The notes beneath the pieces are model-generated. The model saw only the letters and a program-made list of their open reading frames with translations, was not told where the DNA came from and did no database searches. Shown here one piece after another: positions 17,706-25,136 of a stretch of 37,447 bases of DNA. Every line of letters starts with the position of its first letter. Position 1 is the stretch's first letter. The DNA lies in assembly GCA_024763215.1 (NCBI GenBank), contig JANTFX010000019.1, positions 1 to 37,447 on the forward strand, written 5' to 3'. The position numbers and the translations under genes were made by a program. Source of the stretch: Candidatus Krumholzibacteriia bacterium (GTDB taxonomy: Bacteria; Krumholzibacteriota; Krumholzibacteriia; LZORAL124-64-63).

Positions 17706-19232
17706 CTACAGCCCCTCCTCGGCGATGCGCACCGCGCGTGTCAAAGCCCTGATCTTGTTGAGCGTCTCGGTGTGTTCGCTCGCGGGCACGGAATCGGCCA
17801 CGATGCCCGCGCCGGCCTGCACCGTGAAGCGGTCGCCCTGCATCAGCAAGGTCCGGATGGTGATGCACATGTCCATGTCGCCGCGCTGGCCGAAATAGCC
17901 CACCGCCCCGGCGTAGGGACCGCGGCGCCGGCCCTCCAGTTCGCTGATGATCTGCATGGTGCGGATCTTCGGCGCCCCGCTCACCGTGCCGGCCGGGAAC
18001 ACCGCCTGCAGGGCGTCGAACATGTCCAGCCCCCCGCGCATGCGGCCCGAAACCCGTGAGACCAGGTGCATGACGTGGCTGTACCGCTCGACGGCCATGA
18101 ACTCGTCCACCTGCACCGTGCCGATGTCGCACACCCGGCCCAGGTCGTTACGGCCCAGGTCCACCAGCATGACATGCTCGGCCCGCTCCTTCTCGTCCGC
18201 CAGCAGTTCCTCCGCCAGGCGCGCGTCTTCCGCGGCGGTCTCCCCCCGCGGCCGGGTGCCGGCGATGGGATTGACCTGCAGGATGCCGTCCTCCAGGCGC
18301 ACCAGCATCTCCGGCGAGCTGCCGATGAGTTGGAAATCCCCGCAGTCCAGGAAGAACAGGTAGGGGCTGGGGTTGAGGATGCGCAGGGCCCGATAGATCT
18401 GGAAGGGCGCCACCGGGGTGCGCCCGTGGAGCCGCTGGGAAAGCACGATCTGGAAAGCGTCCCCGGCCAGGATGTGTTCCTGGGCGCGGGCCACCATGGT
18501 CTCGAAATCCTCCTGCGGGATCTCCGCCTCCAGGCCGGCCAGCGGATCGATGTCCGTAGCATAGCCCCGCTCCGTTCCGGCATCGGTCCCCGCCGCAGCC
18601 GGCCGCACCAGCGGTCCGGCCAGGGCCGTCAGCACGGCCTCGATCTCCCTGGACCCCGCCGCGTGGGCCGCCGCCGGATCACCCTGCGGGGGGATGGTCA
18701 GCACCTCGATCTGGTTCTGCACGTGGTCGAAGACCACCATGGTGCGCGGAAACAGGAAGCGGAAATCCGGCAACCCGGGCCCGCCCTCTCGGGGCAGGGG
18801 AATGCCATCCAAGTAGCGCACGATGTCGTACCCGATGTACCCCACCGCCCCGCCGAAGGGCGGCGGCAGGGTGTTGTCCTCGTCCCAGGCCAGCGGATCC
18901 CGCCCCAGTTCGGCCCGCACCACCGCCAAGGGATCGTCAGGATCGGCGGCCAGGGTCTCGACGACCCGCTCCCCGCCGTTCCCGCTCCGCTCCACGGTGA
19001 CCCGGTCGTCCTGCAGGGTGACCACCGTGTGGACGCCCATGCCGATGAAGGTGTAGCGCCCCACCTGCACCCCGCGCTCCACACTCTCCAGCAGGAAGGA
19101 CGCGCCCAGCGGCTGTAGTTTCAGGAAGACGGACACGGGCGTCTCCAGATCTGCGGGGATGCGGGTCCGAAGGGGAGCGCAGCCCTCACCACCGTCCCGG
19201 TCCAGGTATTGCTTGCGATCCGGTGTGATCAT
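17706..19232 (-). CDS. trpE: Anthranilate synthase component I
   Basis: It converts chorismate to anthranilate with TrpG. The 508-aa protein contains the tryptophan feedback-site motif LLES (47-50) in the N-terminal part and the chorismate-binding domain at the C-terminus. That domain has QRLHGRTPVAPFQIYRALRILNPSPYLFFLD, IGSSPEMLVRLEDG, PIAGTRPRG, DLGRNDLGRV, FPAGTVSGAPKIRTMQIISELE and QAGAGIVADSVP. Presence of LLES means end-product inhibition is likely kept. The ATG is preceded by GAGGAG with 4-5 nt spacing. It is the first structural gene of the operon and lies 33 nt past the leader terminator (19266-19295), so its transcription is under attenuation. Confidence 0.97.
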   Translation of the reverse strand: MITPDRKQYLDRDGGEGCAPLRTRIPADLETPVSVFLKLQPLGASFLLESVERGVQVGRYTFIGMGVHTVVTLQDDRVTVERSGNGGERVVETLAADPDDPLAVVRAELGRDPLAWDEDNTLPPPFGGAVGYIGYDIVRYLDGIPLPREGGPGLPDFRFLFPRTMVVFDHVQNQIEVLTIPPQGDPAAAHAAGSREIEAVLTALAGPLVRPAAAGTDAGTERGYATDIDPLAGLEAEIPQEDFETMVARAQEHILAGDAFQIVLSQRLHGRTPVAPFQIYRALRILNPSPYLFFLDCGDFQLIGSSPEMLVRLEDGILQVNPIAGTRPRGETAAEDARLAEELLADEKERAEHVMLVDLGRNDLGRVCDIGTVQVDEFMAVERYSHVMHLVSRVSGRMRGGLDMFDALQAVFPAGTVSGAPKIRTMQIISELEGRRRGPYAGAVGYFGQRGDMDMCITIRTLLMQGDRFTVQAGAGIVADSVPASEHTETLNKIRALTRAVRIAEEGL

Positions 19233-19265
19233 CGCGTCTCCTCGTCGCTTCCGTTATGGACAAAC

Positions 19266-19295
19266 AAAAAACCGCCCCGGTCATGCCGGTGGCGG
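19266..19295 (-). terminator. trp attenuator (rho-independent leader terminator)
   Basis: In the leader RNA, CCGCC-A-CCGG (19295-19286) pairs with CCGG-GGCGG (19280-19272) around a CATGA loop: nine base pairs with one bulged A. Six T follow (19271-19266). It lies between the leader peptide and trpE with no gene end nearby, so it acts on trpE transcription. Its left arm is also the target of the antiterminator pairing. Confidence 0.9.
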
Positions 19296-19378
19296 ATCCG
19301 CAGGTCCTGTGTCTCGTCAGTTCAGGGAACGATCAAGATGCTACAGCACACGGACAGCGCCACCGGGCCGCCAGGCCC
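19286..19378 (-). promoter_or_regulatory. trp leader antiterminator and competing hairpin
   Basis: Nine bases CCGGTGGCG at 19366-19358, in leader codons 24-27 just after the Trp cluster, are the perfect reverse complement of CGCCACCGG at 19294-19286, the left arm of the terminator. Pairing the two would prevent the terminator. Segment 2 can itself be taken by a 1:2 hairpin: GGGCC (19378-19374), loop TGGC, GGCCC (19369-19365). A ribosome stalled on Trp codons 16-22 would melt the 1:2 hairpin and favour the antiterminator. A ribosome reaching the stop codon at 19341 would cover or pass segment 2 and allow termination. The pairing is seen; the dynamics are inferred from the E. coli model. Confidence 0.8.
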
Positions 19379-19436
19379 ACCAGCGCCACCAATAACCATC
19401 GCCCGCCAGGGCGGTCGTGTGCGGTGTGCGGTTCAT
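19341..19436 (-). CDS. trpL: trp operon leader peptide with five Trp codons
   Basis: A 31-codon open frame from ATG 19436 to TAG 19341, with GGAGG at 19444-19440 (3 nt spacing, short but strong). The N-terminal half is ordinary (MNRTPHTTALAGDG). Residues 15-22 then read YWWRWWAW, giving five Trp codons in seven positions, against about one percent expected. The remaining codons (RPGGAVRVL) contain the antiterminator segment. The position fits TrpL: about 47 nt after the predicted transcription start and 45 nt before the terminator stem. The peptide itself probably has no function beyond sensing charged tRNA-Trp. The gene is too short for ordinary gene callers and is likely to be missing from existing annotations. 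Confidence 0.92.
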   Translation of the reverse strand: MNRTPHTTALAGDGYWWRWWAWRPGGAVRVL

Positions 19437-19456
19437 GATCCTCCAGGTAACGGGCT

Positions 19457-19477
19457 GGGGCGGGATGGACCCGCCCC
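19457..19477 (-). promoter_or_regulatory. Perfect 8-bp stem-loop in the 5' end of the trp leader RNA
   Basis: GGGGCGGG (19477-19470), loop TCCAT, CCCGCCCC (19464-19457) forms an eight-pair, all-GC hairpin. It starts about 6 nt after the predicted transcription start and ends 13 nt before the trpL ribosome site. There is no T-tract, so it is not a terminator. It could stabilise the 5' end, pause RNA polymerase or insulate the leader from other folding. Confidence 0.6.
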
Positions 19478-19489
19478 GAATCTTCCCTG

Positions 19490-19518
19490 ATTGTACAATA
19501 GCCGCGGGCATTCGTCAA
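19490..19518 (-). promoter_or_regulatory. Sigma70-like promoter of the trp operon
   Basis: TTGACG (19518-19513) and TACAAT (19495-19490) are separated by exactly 17 nt; each hexamer matches five of six consensus bases. The predicted transcription start is near 19483. No TrpR-like ACTAGT palindrome overlaps it, so control may rest on attenuation alone. The L,D-transpeptidase gene upstream ends 88 nt before the -35 box on the same strand. Confidence 0.85.
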
Positions 19519-19606
19519 CCGCTTCGCCCGGGGACGACGGGGCAACGCGAAACCGGATGCGGGATCCAGGACCATGATCTCCTGATCCTGACGGAGTATC
19601 CTGCCC

Positions 19607-20320
19607 CTACGACTCACTGAATATGTAACGCCCCCCCGCGACCGTCACGTTCGGAGGCCGGTGGTTCTGCTCGAACCAGCCGTAGCCCTCCTTGAGGTTG
19701 GCCCAGAATCCTGCCCAGGGTGATTGCCTTTGAGCCGTCATGTTCCCGTCCGTCATGCGGAAGGGAAAAATGTGGACGCGGAAAAACGGCTGGCCGCCCC
19801 TGAACGCCGCATCCGCCAACGTGAAGATCTCCTCGATCACCGGATCGGTCATGGCGTAGCAGCCGATGGAGACGCAATTCCCGTGGACCATCAGGGCGCT
19901 TCCGGTGCGCCCGTGGGCGCGGTCGTACGCGTTAGGAAACCCCAGGTTGAAAGACAGGTGGAAATGGCTCACGGGGTTCATCCTCTCCGGGGTAACATAG
20001 TAGAAACCCTCCGGACTCTGGCCATCGCCCGTGCACAGCTTTGGCCCCGGATCACCCGAATAGCTGCAGATATCGTAGGTCTTGAACAGCTTGAACGTCC
20101 CGCCGGCCGCCACCCAAACCTCGAATTCACGGCTCTCCTTGAAGATGCGGATGAAGATGGGGGCTCCCAGGGTGAGCCCCTTGGCGGCCAGCGCCCGCTC
20201 GAGGGCCGGGGTGACCCGCGCGATGGCTTCCCGTGATCTGGGGCTCGACGGCACTGCGAAGGCCGCGAGCGGTCCCACCGACGCCAGACAGAACAAGAAG
20301 GCCAGGACCAAGACCTTCAT
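19607..20320 (-). CDS. Murein L,D-transpeptidase, YafK/DpaA-like (YkuD domain)
   Basis: The 237-aa protein has a signal peptide (about 1-22, ending near AAFA). Its YkuD catalytic domain carries the motif HGNCVSIGCYAM (146-157): catalytic His146 and nucleophile Cys154 in the HGxxxSxGC pattern. FKESREFEVWV (60-70) and SPEGFYYVTPERMNP (102-116) match the YafK branch, in which the E. coli member (DpaA) hydrolyses the bond joining Lpp to peptidoglycan. It is therefore a periplasmic enzyme that forms or cuts crosslinks to meso-diaminopimelate. Its ATG overlaps the stop of the ABC ATPase gene by four bases, so it is the last gene of that operon. Whether it is transpeptidase or hydrolase cannot be told from sequence. 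Confidence 0.88.
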   Translation of the reverse strand: MKVLVLAFLFCLASVGPLAAFAVPSSPRSREAIARVTPALERALAAKGLTLGAPIFIRIFKESREFEVWVAAGGTFKLFKTYDICSYSGDPGPKLCTGDGQSPEGFYYVTPERMNPVSHFHLSFNLGFPNAYDRAHGRTGSALMVHGNCVSIGCYAMTDPVIEEIFTLADAAFRGGQPFFRVHIFPFRMTDGNMTAQRQSPWAGFWANLKEGYGWFEQNHRPPNVTVAGGRYIFSES

Positions 20321-20979
20321 TTCGCCAACACCTTCCCCCTGCTCATGGTGATCACCCGGGTGGCGATATCTGCCGCTTCGTCCCGGTCATGGGTGACATA
20401 GAGCAGTGTGAAACCCAGGGTTTCCTGCAGGCGCAGGATCTCCCTGCGCAGCCGCACGTTCAGTTCCTGGTCGAGGCTGGAAAGCGGTTCATCCATCAGG
20501 AGCACCCGGGGCTCGAGGGCCAGGGACCTGGCCAGGGCCACGCGCTGTTGCTGTCCTCCCGACAGTTCCGCGGGCTTCCTGCCTGCGAAATCAGACATGC
20601 CCACCAGGTCCAGCACCTGTCGGATCCGGCGGGCCCTTGCGTCCGCCGGCAGGCCCTTGGCCTTCAGTCCGAACTCGATGTTCCCCTTGACGCTCAGATG
20701 GGGCCAGAGGGCGAGATCCTGGAACACCATGCCCAGGTTCCGCTGCCCCGGCGGCTTGATGATGCTGCCGTCCTTCGCCACCAGCTCGCCGCCCAGGGAA
20801 ATGCTGCCCGTATCGGGGGCGATGAAACCCGCGATCAACCTGAGGATCGTGGTTTTCCCGCAACCGGAGGGGCCAAGGATCACGATGCGCTCTCCCGCTG
20901 CAATCTCCAGGGAGACGTTGTCCAGCGCTGCGCCGGTGTGGTACGCCTTGGAGACCGCATCCAGCTCCACGATCTTCAT
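20317..20979 (-). CDS. ABC importer ATP-binding subunit, Fe(III)/spermidine-thiamine type
   Basis: The 220-aa ATPase has Walker A GPSGCGKTT, the Q-loop in LGMVFQDLALWPHLSVKGNIEFGL, signature LSGGQQQRVALARSLA, Walker B VLLMDEPLSSLD and the switch histidine in YVTHDRDEA. The sequence and the LWPHLSV segment are typical of the CUT-like FbpC/PotA/ThiQ group. It is shorter than FbpC (about 350 aa) because the C-terminal regulatory TOBE domain is absent. The start is ATG 20979, with AAAGG 7 nt upstream and ATGA overlap with the permease gene. Stop overlaps the L,D-transpeptidase start (ATGA). Confidence 0.92.
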   Translation of the reverse strand: MKIVELDAVSKAYHTGAALDNVSLEIAAGERIVILGPSGCGKTTILRLIAGFIAPDTGSISLGGELVAKDGSIIKPPGQRNLGMVFQDLALWPHLSVKGNIEFGLKAKGLPADARARRIRQVLDLVGMSDFAGRKPAELSGGQQQRVALARSLALEPRVLLMDEPLSSLDQELNVRLRREILRLQETLGFTLLYVTHDRDEAADIATRVITMSRGKVLAK

Positions 20980-22571
20980 CGGGCTGCCTTTCTGGTCATG
21001 ACCTCGAGTATTGCCCACAGGATCCCCGCCGGCAGCAGCGTGGCGGCGATCATGATCATGCAGAGGGCAGCGATCAGTTCGGCGGATCCGTTGGCCATGA
21101 GCGTGAAGATGCGCACCGGCAAGGTCTCGTGGCCCGCCGGATAGACCAGCATGGTGATCCCGGTATCGCGCAGGGAAAAGATGTACCCCACCAGCCAGCC
21201 GGCCACAAGACCGCGCCGGGCCAGCGGTGCGACGATGAACGCCATCCTGCGCCACCATCCGGCCCCCGCGACCTCCGCCGCTTCTTCCATGGAAGGCGGG
21301 ATCCGTCCCAGCTGGGTGACGGATATGCGGCTGGTCAGCGCCGTATACTTGGCGAGATAACCGAGGATGATGATCACCGGCGTGCTGTAGACGAGGTTCG
21401 CCCGGGGCGTATTCCACAGACTGATCAGACCAATGCCGATCACCGTGCCGGGCAGTGCGAAAAGGAAGATCGTCCACGAATCCACCGACCGCCACAACGG
21501 CAATGCCTTCGTCTGGATCAGATAGCCGGTGCAGAAACCCAGCAAGGTCAGCAGCGTCGCCCCACCGACGGCATACGCCAGGCTTCTGAGCAGGCTGTCT
21601 CCGGCCCTGTCCAGGGCTTCTGCGTAGGCACCCGCGCCTGCCGACTGGATGACAAGGACAACGAGCGGCACGATCACGATGACCAGACCGGCCAATGCCA
21701 CGGACACCAGCAGCCACCTTCGCCCGGCGCCGAGAGCTATCAAGGGCGAAAACCCGGCCCCCGGGGACGGGCGTAGCTGGTAGGTCCTTTCGCGCAGGAA
21801 CACCGACTCCAGCCACAGCAGCAGGAACGTGACGGCGGCCAGCGGCACGGCAGCGGCCGTGGCGGCCTTGAAGTTGTAAAAGGCGGAGAACTGGGTGAAG
21901 CTTTCCACCGGGAAGACGTCATAGCGCAGGAAATTCGGCACGCTGAATTCCCCGAAGCTGAGCAGGAAGACCAGCATGCCCGCGAGCAGGACTCCGGGCA
22001 GGATGAGCGGAATCGTGATCCCCTTCACGATGCGGCCCCAGCCCGCAACCAACCTTCCCGCCTCTTCCAGCCCCGGATCGATGGTCCGCAGGAAGATCAT
22101 GGTCAGGAGTATGGGTATGGGCAAAAAGACACAGAACAGGACGAAGACACATCCAGGCAGACCGAAGAACAACCCTGCGGCCGCACCGGTGGCCTCGGCC
22201 CCGGCCAGATGCGCCAGCAGGCCTCCCCCACCCAATAGATCAGACCAAGAGACCGCGACGATGTACGGGGGGATCAGCAGGGGGATGACGAACAGGACCG
22301 TGAAGAACCTCCGCAGGGGCAGGTCCGTTTTCCCCAGGAGTATGCCCAGGGGCACCCCGGCCGTGACCGTGAGCACCGTGACCAGGGAAGACAGCGCCAT
22401 GCTGTGACCCATGAGGGTCCACTGGCGGGCTGACCTCAGCAGGCCACCGTACGCCACCAGGCTGAAATGCCCCTCCACGAAGAGGCTCTTGACCAGCATG
22501 GAAAGCACCGGAAGTACGCCGACGACAAGCAGCAAAAGGACGATGAAGGCGAGGAACAGGCGCCTTGTCAT
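20976..22571 (-). CDS. ABC importer permease, double-length FbpB type
   Basis: 531 aa with about twelve membrane segments, made of two fused halves of the binding-protein-dependent permease fold. Each half has the EAA-type cytoplasmic loop: EEAGRLVAGWGRIVKGITIPLILPG in the first and EEAAEVAGAGWWRRMAFIVAPLARRG in the second. Such double permeases are found in ferric iron (FbpB/SfuB) and thiamine (ThiP) systems. It is preceded by the binding protein gene with a 5-nt gap and overlaps the ATPase gene by ATGA. Together with the binding protein type this favours iron(III) or another metal or anion. Confidence 0.9.
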   Translation of the reverse strand: MTRRLFLAFIVLLLLVVGVLPVLSMLVKSLFVEGHFSLVAYGGLLRSARQWTLMGHSMALSSLVTVLTVTAGVPLGILLGKTDLPLRRFFTVLFVIPLLIPPYIVAVSWSDLLGGGGLLAHLAGAEATGAAAGLFFGLPGCVFVLFCVFLPIPILLTMIFLRTIDPGLEEAGRLVAGWGRIVKGITIPLILPGVLLAGMLVFLLSFGEFSVPNFLRYDVFPVESFTQFSAFYNFKAATAAAVPLAAVTFLLLWLESVFLRERTYQLRPSPGAGFSPLIALGAGRRWLLVSVALAGLVIVIVPLVVLVIQSAGAGAYAEALDRAGDSLLRSLAYAVGGATLLTLLGFCTGYLIQTKALPLWRSVDSWTIFLFALPGTVIGIGLISLWNTPRANLVYSTPVIIILGYLAKYTALTSRISVTQLGRIPPSMEEAAEVAGAGWWRRMAFIVAPLARRGLVAGWLVGYIFSLRDTGITMLVYPAGHETLPVRIFTLMANGSAELIAALCMIMIAATLLPAGILWAILEVMTRKAAR

Positions 22572-22576
22572 GGTGG

Positions 22577-23602
22577 CTAGAGTCCCATCCAGCTCTTCAG
22601 GAAGGGCTGGATGGCAACCATTTTTTCAGCGACCGCGGCGTAGTCCACCTGCATGACCTTGAGGTCCTTGATGGCCTTCAGTTCGGGCGGCGTCTGCACG
22701 CCGGGATGCAGGGGGATCTGGGCGCAATCGGCGAAGGCCAGCTTGCGCTCGGTTTCCCGGGTCAGCAGGAAATCGATGAGCTTCCGGGCCGTGCCCGGGT
22801 GGGGTCCGCCCTTGATCAGCACCGCCGCGTTGGGCACGATGAAGCACCCGATGCCTTCGGCTCCCTGGTCCGGATAGACCATGGCCAGAGGCGTGCCCTG
22901 CCGGATGCGGTTGACCGCGTCGTCGCTGTCCACGAGGCTGAAGTCATACCGGCCGGCGGCGACGAAGTCCGCGCTCTCGCCGTTGTTGGTCGAGACGGCC
23001 ACGTCGTTGTCCTTCATCGCGGACATGAACTCCCTGCCCTTCTCATCACCCCAGATGGTGAACAGGGCGGCGATCTCGGAAGTCGTGGTCCCGAAAAGGG
23101 GGTTGGTGATGACCGCCCTGCCCCGCCGGTGGGGGTCTGTATAGGCCAGGATGGTTTTGGGTCGGTCCTGCACGCCCTTGTTCACCACCAGGACCCTGGC
23201 CCGCGCGGAAAAACCGGTCCAGTAGCCGTCGGGATCCTTGAACACCGGCGGGATATCCTCCGCCTGTTTGGACACGAAAGGCGTCGAGATCCCTTTCTGC
23301 TTGAGGACCTCGGCCCGAATGGGCTCGTTGGCCCAGTACACATCGGCCTGGGGGTTCTCCTTCTCGGCGATGAGCCGGTTCATGGCGCCGGTGCTCTTGG
23401 CCTCTTCGGTGTCGTAGACCGCCTTGACCTTGATGCCGGTCTCGCGCTCGAAATCCTGCAGGATGGGCTCGGAAAAGACCTGGTCCTCGGAGACGTAAAC
23501 GACGACGACCCGATCCCCGCCCTGGTTCCGTCCACAACCGCCCAGCAGCAGAGCTGTACCCAGGACGCCGATGGTCCCCACCAGGAGTGCGATTTTCTGC
23601 AT
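22577..23602 (-). CDS. Extracellular solute-binding lipoprotein, iron(III)/2-aminoethylphosphonate class
   Basis: The 341-aa protein has a lipoprotein signal (LLLGGC, Cys23), so it is membrane-anchored. The rest is a family 1/FbpA-like binding protein: VVVYVSEDQVFSEPILQDFERETGIKVKAVYDTEEAKS, ADVYWANEPIRAEVL, VTNPLFGTTTSEIAALF and a C-terminal KLIDFLLTRETERKLA. The two consecutive tyrosines that bind iron in classical FbpA are not evident at the usual place, so the ligand could be another anion, a metal chelate or a phosphonate. The gene follows the lipoprotein at 23618 by 15 nt and leads the ABC cassette. Confidence 0.88.
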   Translation of the reverse strand: MQKIALLVGTIGVLGTALLLGGCGRNQGGDRVVVVYVSEDQVFSEPILQDFERETGIKVKAVYDTEEAKSTGAMNRLIAEKENPQADVYWANEPIRAEVLKQKGISTPFVSKQAEDIPPVFKDPDGYWTGFSARARVLVVNKGVQDRPKTILAYTDPHRRGRAVITNPLFGTTTSEIAALFTIWGDEKGREFMSAMKDNDVAVSTNNGESADFVAAGRYDFSLVDSDDAVNRIRQGTPLAMVYPDQGAEGIGCFIVPNAAVLIKGGPHPGTARKLIDFLLTRETERKLAFADCAQIPLHPGVQTPPELKAIKDLKVMQVDYAAVAEKMVAIQPFLKSWMGL

Positions 23603-23617
23603 GGAGAGGCCGCCTTT

Positions 23618-24349
23618 CTACCGCTGCGCCGGGGTCACGGAAAAATTGTCGAAGGATGTCACGGCGTCGGCCTTGGTCCACAGGCCCACCCCGCCGGGCT
23701 TGACGAAGAGGCTGTCCTTGCCCTCGAGCACCTTCTTCCCGTCAAGGTAACCGGCGAAGCGGTCGCCGTGCTGGACGATCTTGAGGGTGTGCCACCGGCC
23801 CGCCTGCAGGGTGATGCGGGCATCGGCCAGGGTCTTGCGGGCCCCGTCACGAACGTAGTAGAGGCGGAAGTTGTTTTCCAGGGGGTTGAAGCGGGCGATG
23901 TAGTAGTTCTGCTTGTCCTGCGCCCGCCAGATCACGCCCCCGCCCTGATCCTCGTTTCCCGTGACGGCCTTGAACCGGACCTGGATCTCGCCGTCGAGGA
24001 ACGAGATGGAATCGGTCCAGCAGAGGTTGAAGGTGCCGCCGGAGGAATGGTTCGTGGCGGTCAGGGCCAGCACACGGTCGCCCGAAGGGGCGCCCGCATC
24101 CTCGACAACCTGCCAGGTGGCCAAGGGGCCTTTCCGGTTGGTGGCCTCTATCCGCCACCCTGCGGGCAGCTCGCCCACGGGGACATCATCGAAACTCCAG
24201 GACACGCCGCTTGACTTGTCCGCCTCCGGGGCTGGGTGATCGGCCGCGGTCTGGCTCCGGGACCTGTTGCAGCCCAGGGTCGCCAGCAGCACGCACGCCA
24301 TGAACAAGGTCATCGTCTTCCCGTTGCTTGCGGGGGGCATTTTCATCAT
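23618..24349 (-). CDS. Lipoprotein with concanavalin-like (DUF1080-type) domain
   Basis: The 243-aa product has a lipoprotein signal (LLATLGC, Cys27). A single beta-rich domain follows, with features of the DUF1080/LamG-like jelly roll: SWSFDDVPVGELPAGWRIE, FLDGEIQVRFKAV, GGGVIWRAQDKQNYYIARFNPLENNFRLYYV, GRWHTLKIVQHGDRFAGYLDGKKVLEG and GGVGLWTKADAVTSFDNFSV. Such domains bind or, in some families, hydrolyse sugars; no catalytic residues can be assigned here. The start is ATG 24349 (AAGGAAG 3-6 nt upstream); an open frame extends to 24448 without signal features. It lies 15 nt before the binding-protein gene, so it is probably co-transcribed with the importer. Confidence 0.75.
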   Translation of the reverse strand: MMKMPPASNGKTMTLFMACVLLATLGCNRSRSQTAADHPAPEADKSSGVSWSFDDVPVGELPAGWRIEATNRKGPLATWQVVEDAGAPSGDRVLALTATNHSSGGTFNLCWTDSISFLDGEIQVRFKAVTGNEDQGGGVIWRAQDKQNYYIARFNPLENNFRLYYVRDGARKTLADARITLQAGRWHTLKIVQHGDRFAGYLDGKKVLEGKDSLFVKPGGVGLWTKADAVTSFDNFSVTPAQR

Positions 24350-24448
24350 CGCTTCCTTTCCCGGCATGGCCGAGGGGCGGGCAGAATCATCCGCTGTGCT
24401 GGAAGGGGACACTGCCATACACGGCGCTGGATTTCGTACCGCCCCCAT

Positions 24449-25033
24449 TCAACGAAACAGGCTTTTCACTTCGCCCCAGGTCGTGCGTTCGTCGAGAACG
24501 GTGGTTTCTGCCGTCAACCTGAAAACCGCTTCACTTATGTCCAACGACTGGTAGCCGTCGTCGATCGGACATTCCAGGGAGTATCCCCCCCCCCCGAAAG
24601 AGAGCAGGAGTTCCACCTCTCCACTCAGAATGAAATCCAGCGAGGTCGTATCCTGGTCTCCCAGGTACAAGGGGTGGAAATAGTCATAAAGTGAAGAAAC
24701 ACCATTCGTAGTAAATACCAGGGCGGAACCCCACCTGACATGCCCCACCTCGTCCTTGAGTGAACCTTCCAAATTGGCTTTCCAGTCCTGGTATTGTTCT
24801 TCTTCAAGGCAATAGAGCGTTCCCAGATGCGCGTCCCCGGTGCACCGGAGTTCAGCCGAGATGATATGGTCGACCCCCGCCGGAATATTGATGGGCACGC
24901 TGCGTTCATCCCTGTACGGATATTCCATTTCATAGAGCCCGAGAGCTTCCGGCAGAGGGATGTCCAGGGTCTTCACTTCCGCCTGCGCCTGGGAGCAGAT
25001 CAGGGCGAGGGCGGCGAGGAATACGAGCCGCAT
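24449..25033 (-). CDS. Secreted protein of unknown family, with an 11-G coding tract
   Basis: 194 aa from ATG 25033 (AAGG about 9 nt upstream) with a cleavable signal (1-18, MRLVFLAALALICSQAQA). I do not recognise the family. The mature part is acidic and likely beta-rich, with Cys64 and Cys75 close together and a third Cys in LECPIDD. The segment SFGGGGYS (about 145-152) is encoded by a run of eleven G (24595-24585 on the coding strand). A change of one base in this run would alter the last 44 or so residues. It lies between two other exported genes of the same strand with gaps of about 100 nt each side. An earlier in-frame ATG at 25054 is possible but puts charged residues before the signal. 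Confidence 0.65.
   Translation of the reverse strand: MRLVFLAALALICSQAQAEVKTLDIPLPEALGLYEMEYPYRDERSVPINIPAGVDHIISAELRCTGDAHLGTLYCLEEEQYQDWKANLEGSLKDEVGHVRWGSALVFTTNGVSSLYDYFHPLYLGDQDTTSLDFILSGEVELLLSFGGGGYSLECPIDDGYQSLDISEAVFRLTAETTVLDERTTWGEVKSLFR
24585..24595 (-). repeat. Homopolymer of 11 G (coding strand) inside a secreted-protein gene
   Basis: Eleven consecutive C on the plus strand, read as GGG GGG GGG GG on the coding strand. It is the longest homopolymer I noticed in the window; the next is eight C at 34086-34093 inside the kinase gene. Runs of this length are prone to slipped-strand mispairing. Confidence 0.9.
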
Positions 25034-25136
25034 GGGGCCGGTCCTTTCCTTCATCGGCGGCGGTTTCACCCGCATACGGCGTCAAGTTGGTTGCCGGGGG
25101 CAAGGGCTTGGCCGTGGGTTTGTAGCGCCTCCATCC

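Noticed and set aside
19457-19477. The 5' leader hairpin as a terminator of the L,D-transpeptidase gene
   Set aside because: There is no T-tract after it on the minus strand, and the trp promoter lies between the gene end and the hairpin.
19333-19617. A 94-codon minus-strand frame across the trp leader
   Set aside because: It spans the promoter and is in a different frame from trpL; it has no ribosome site and no conserved character.
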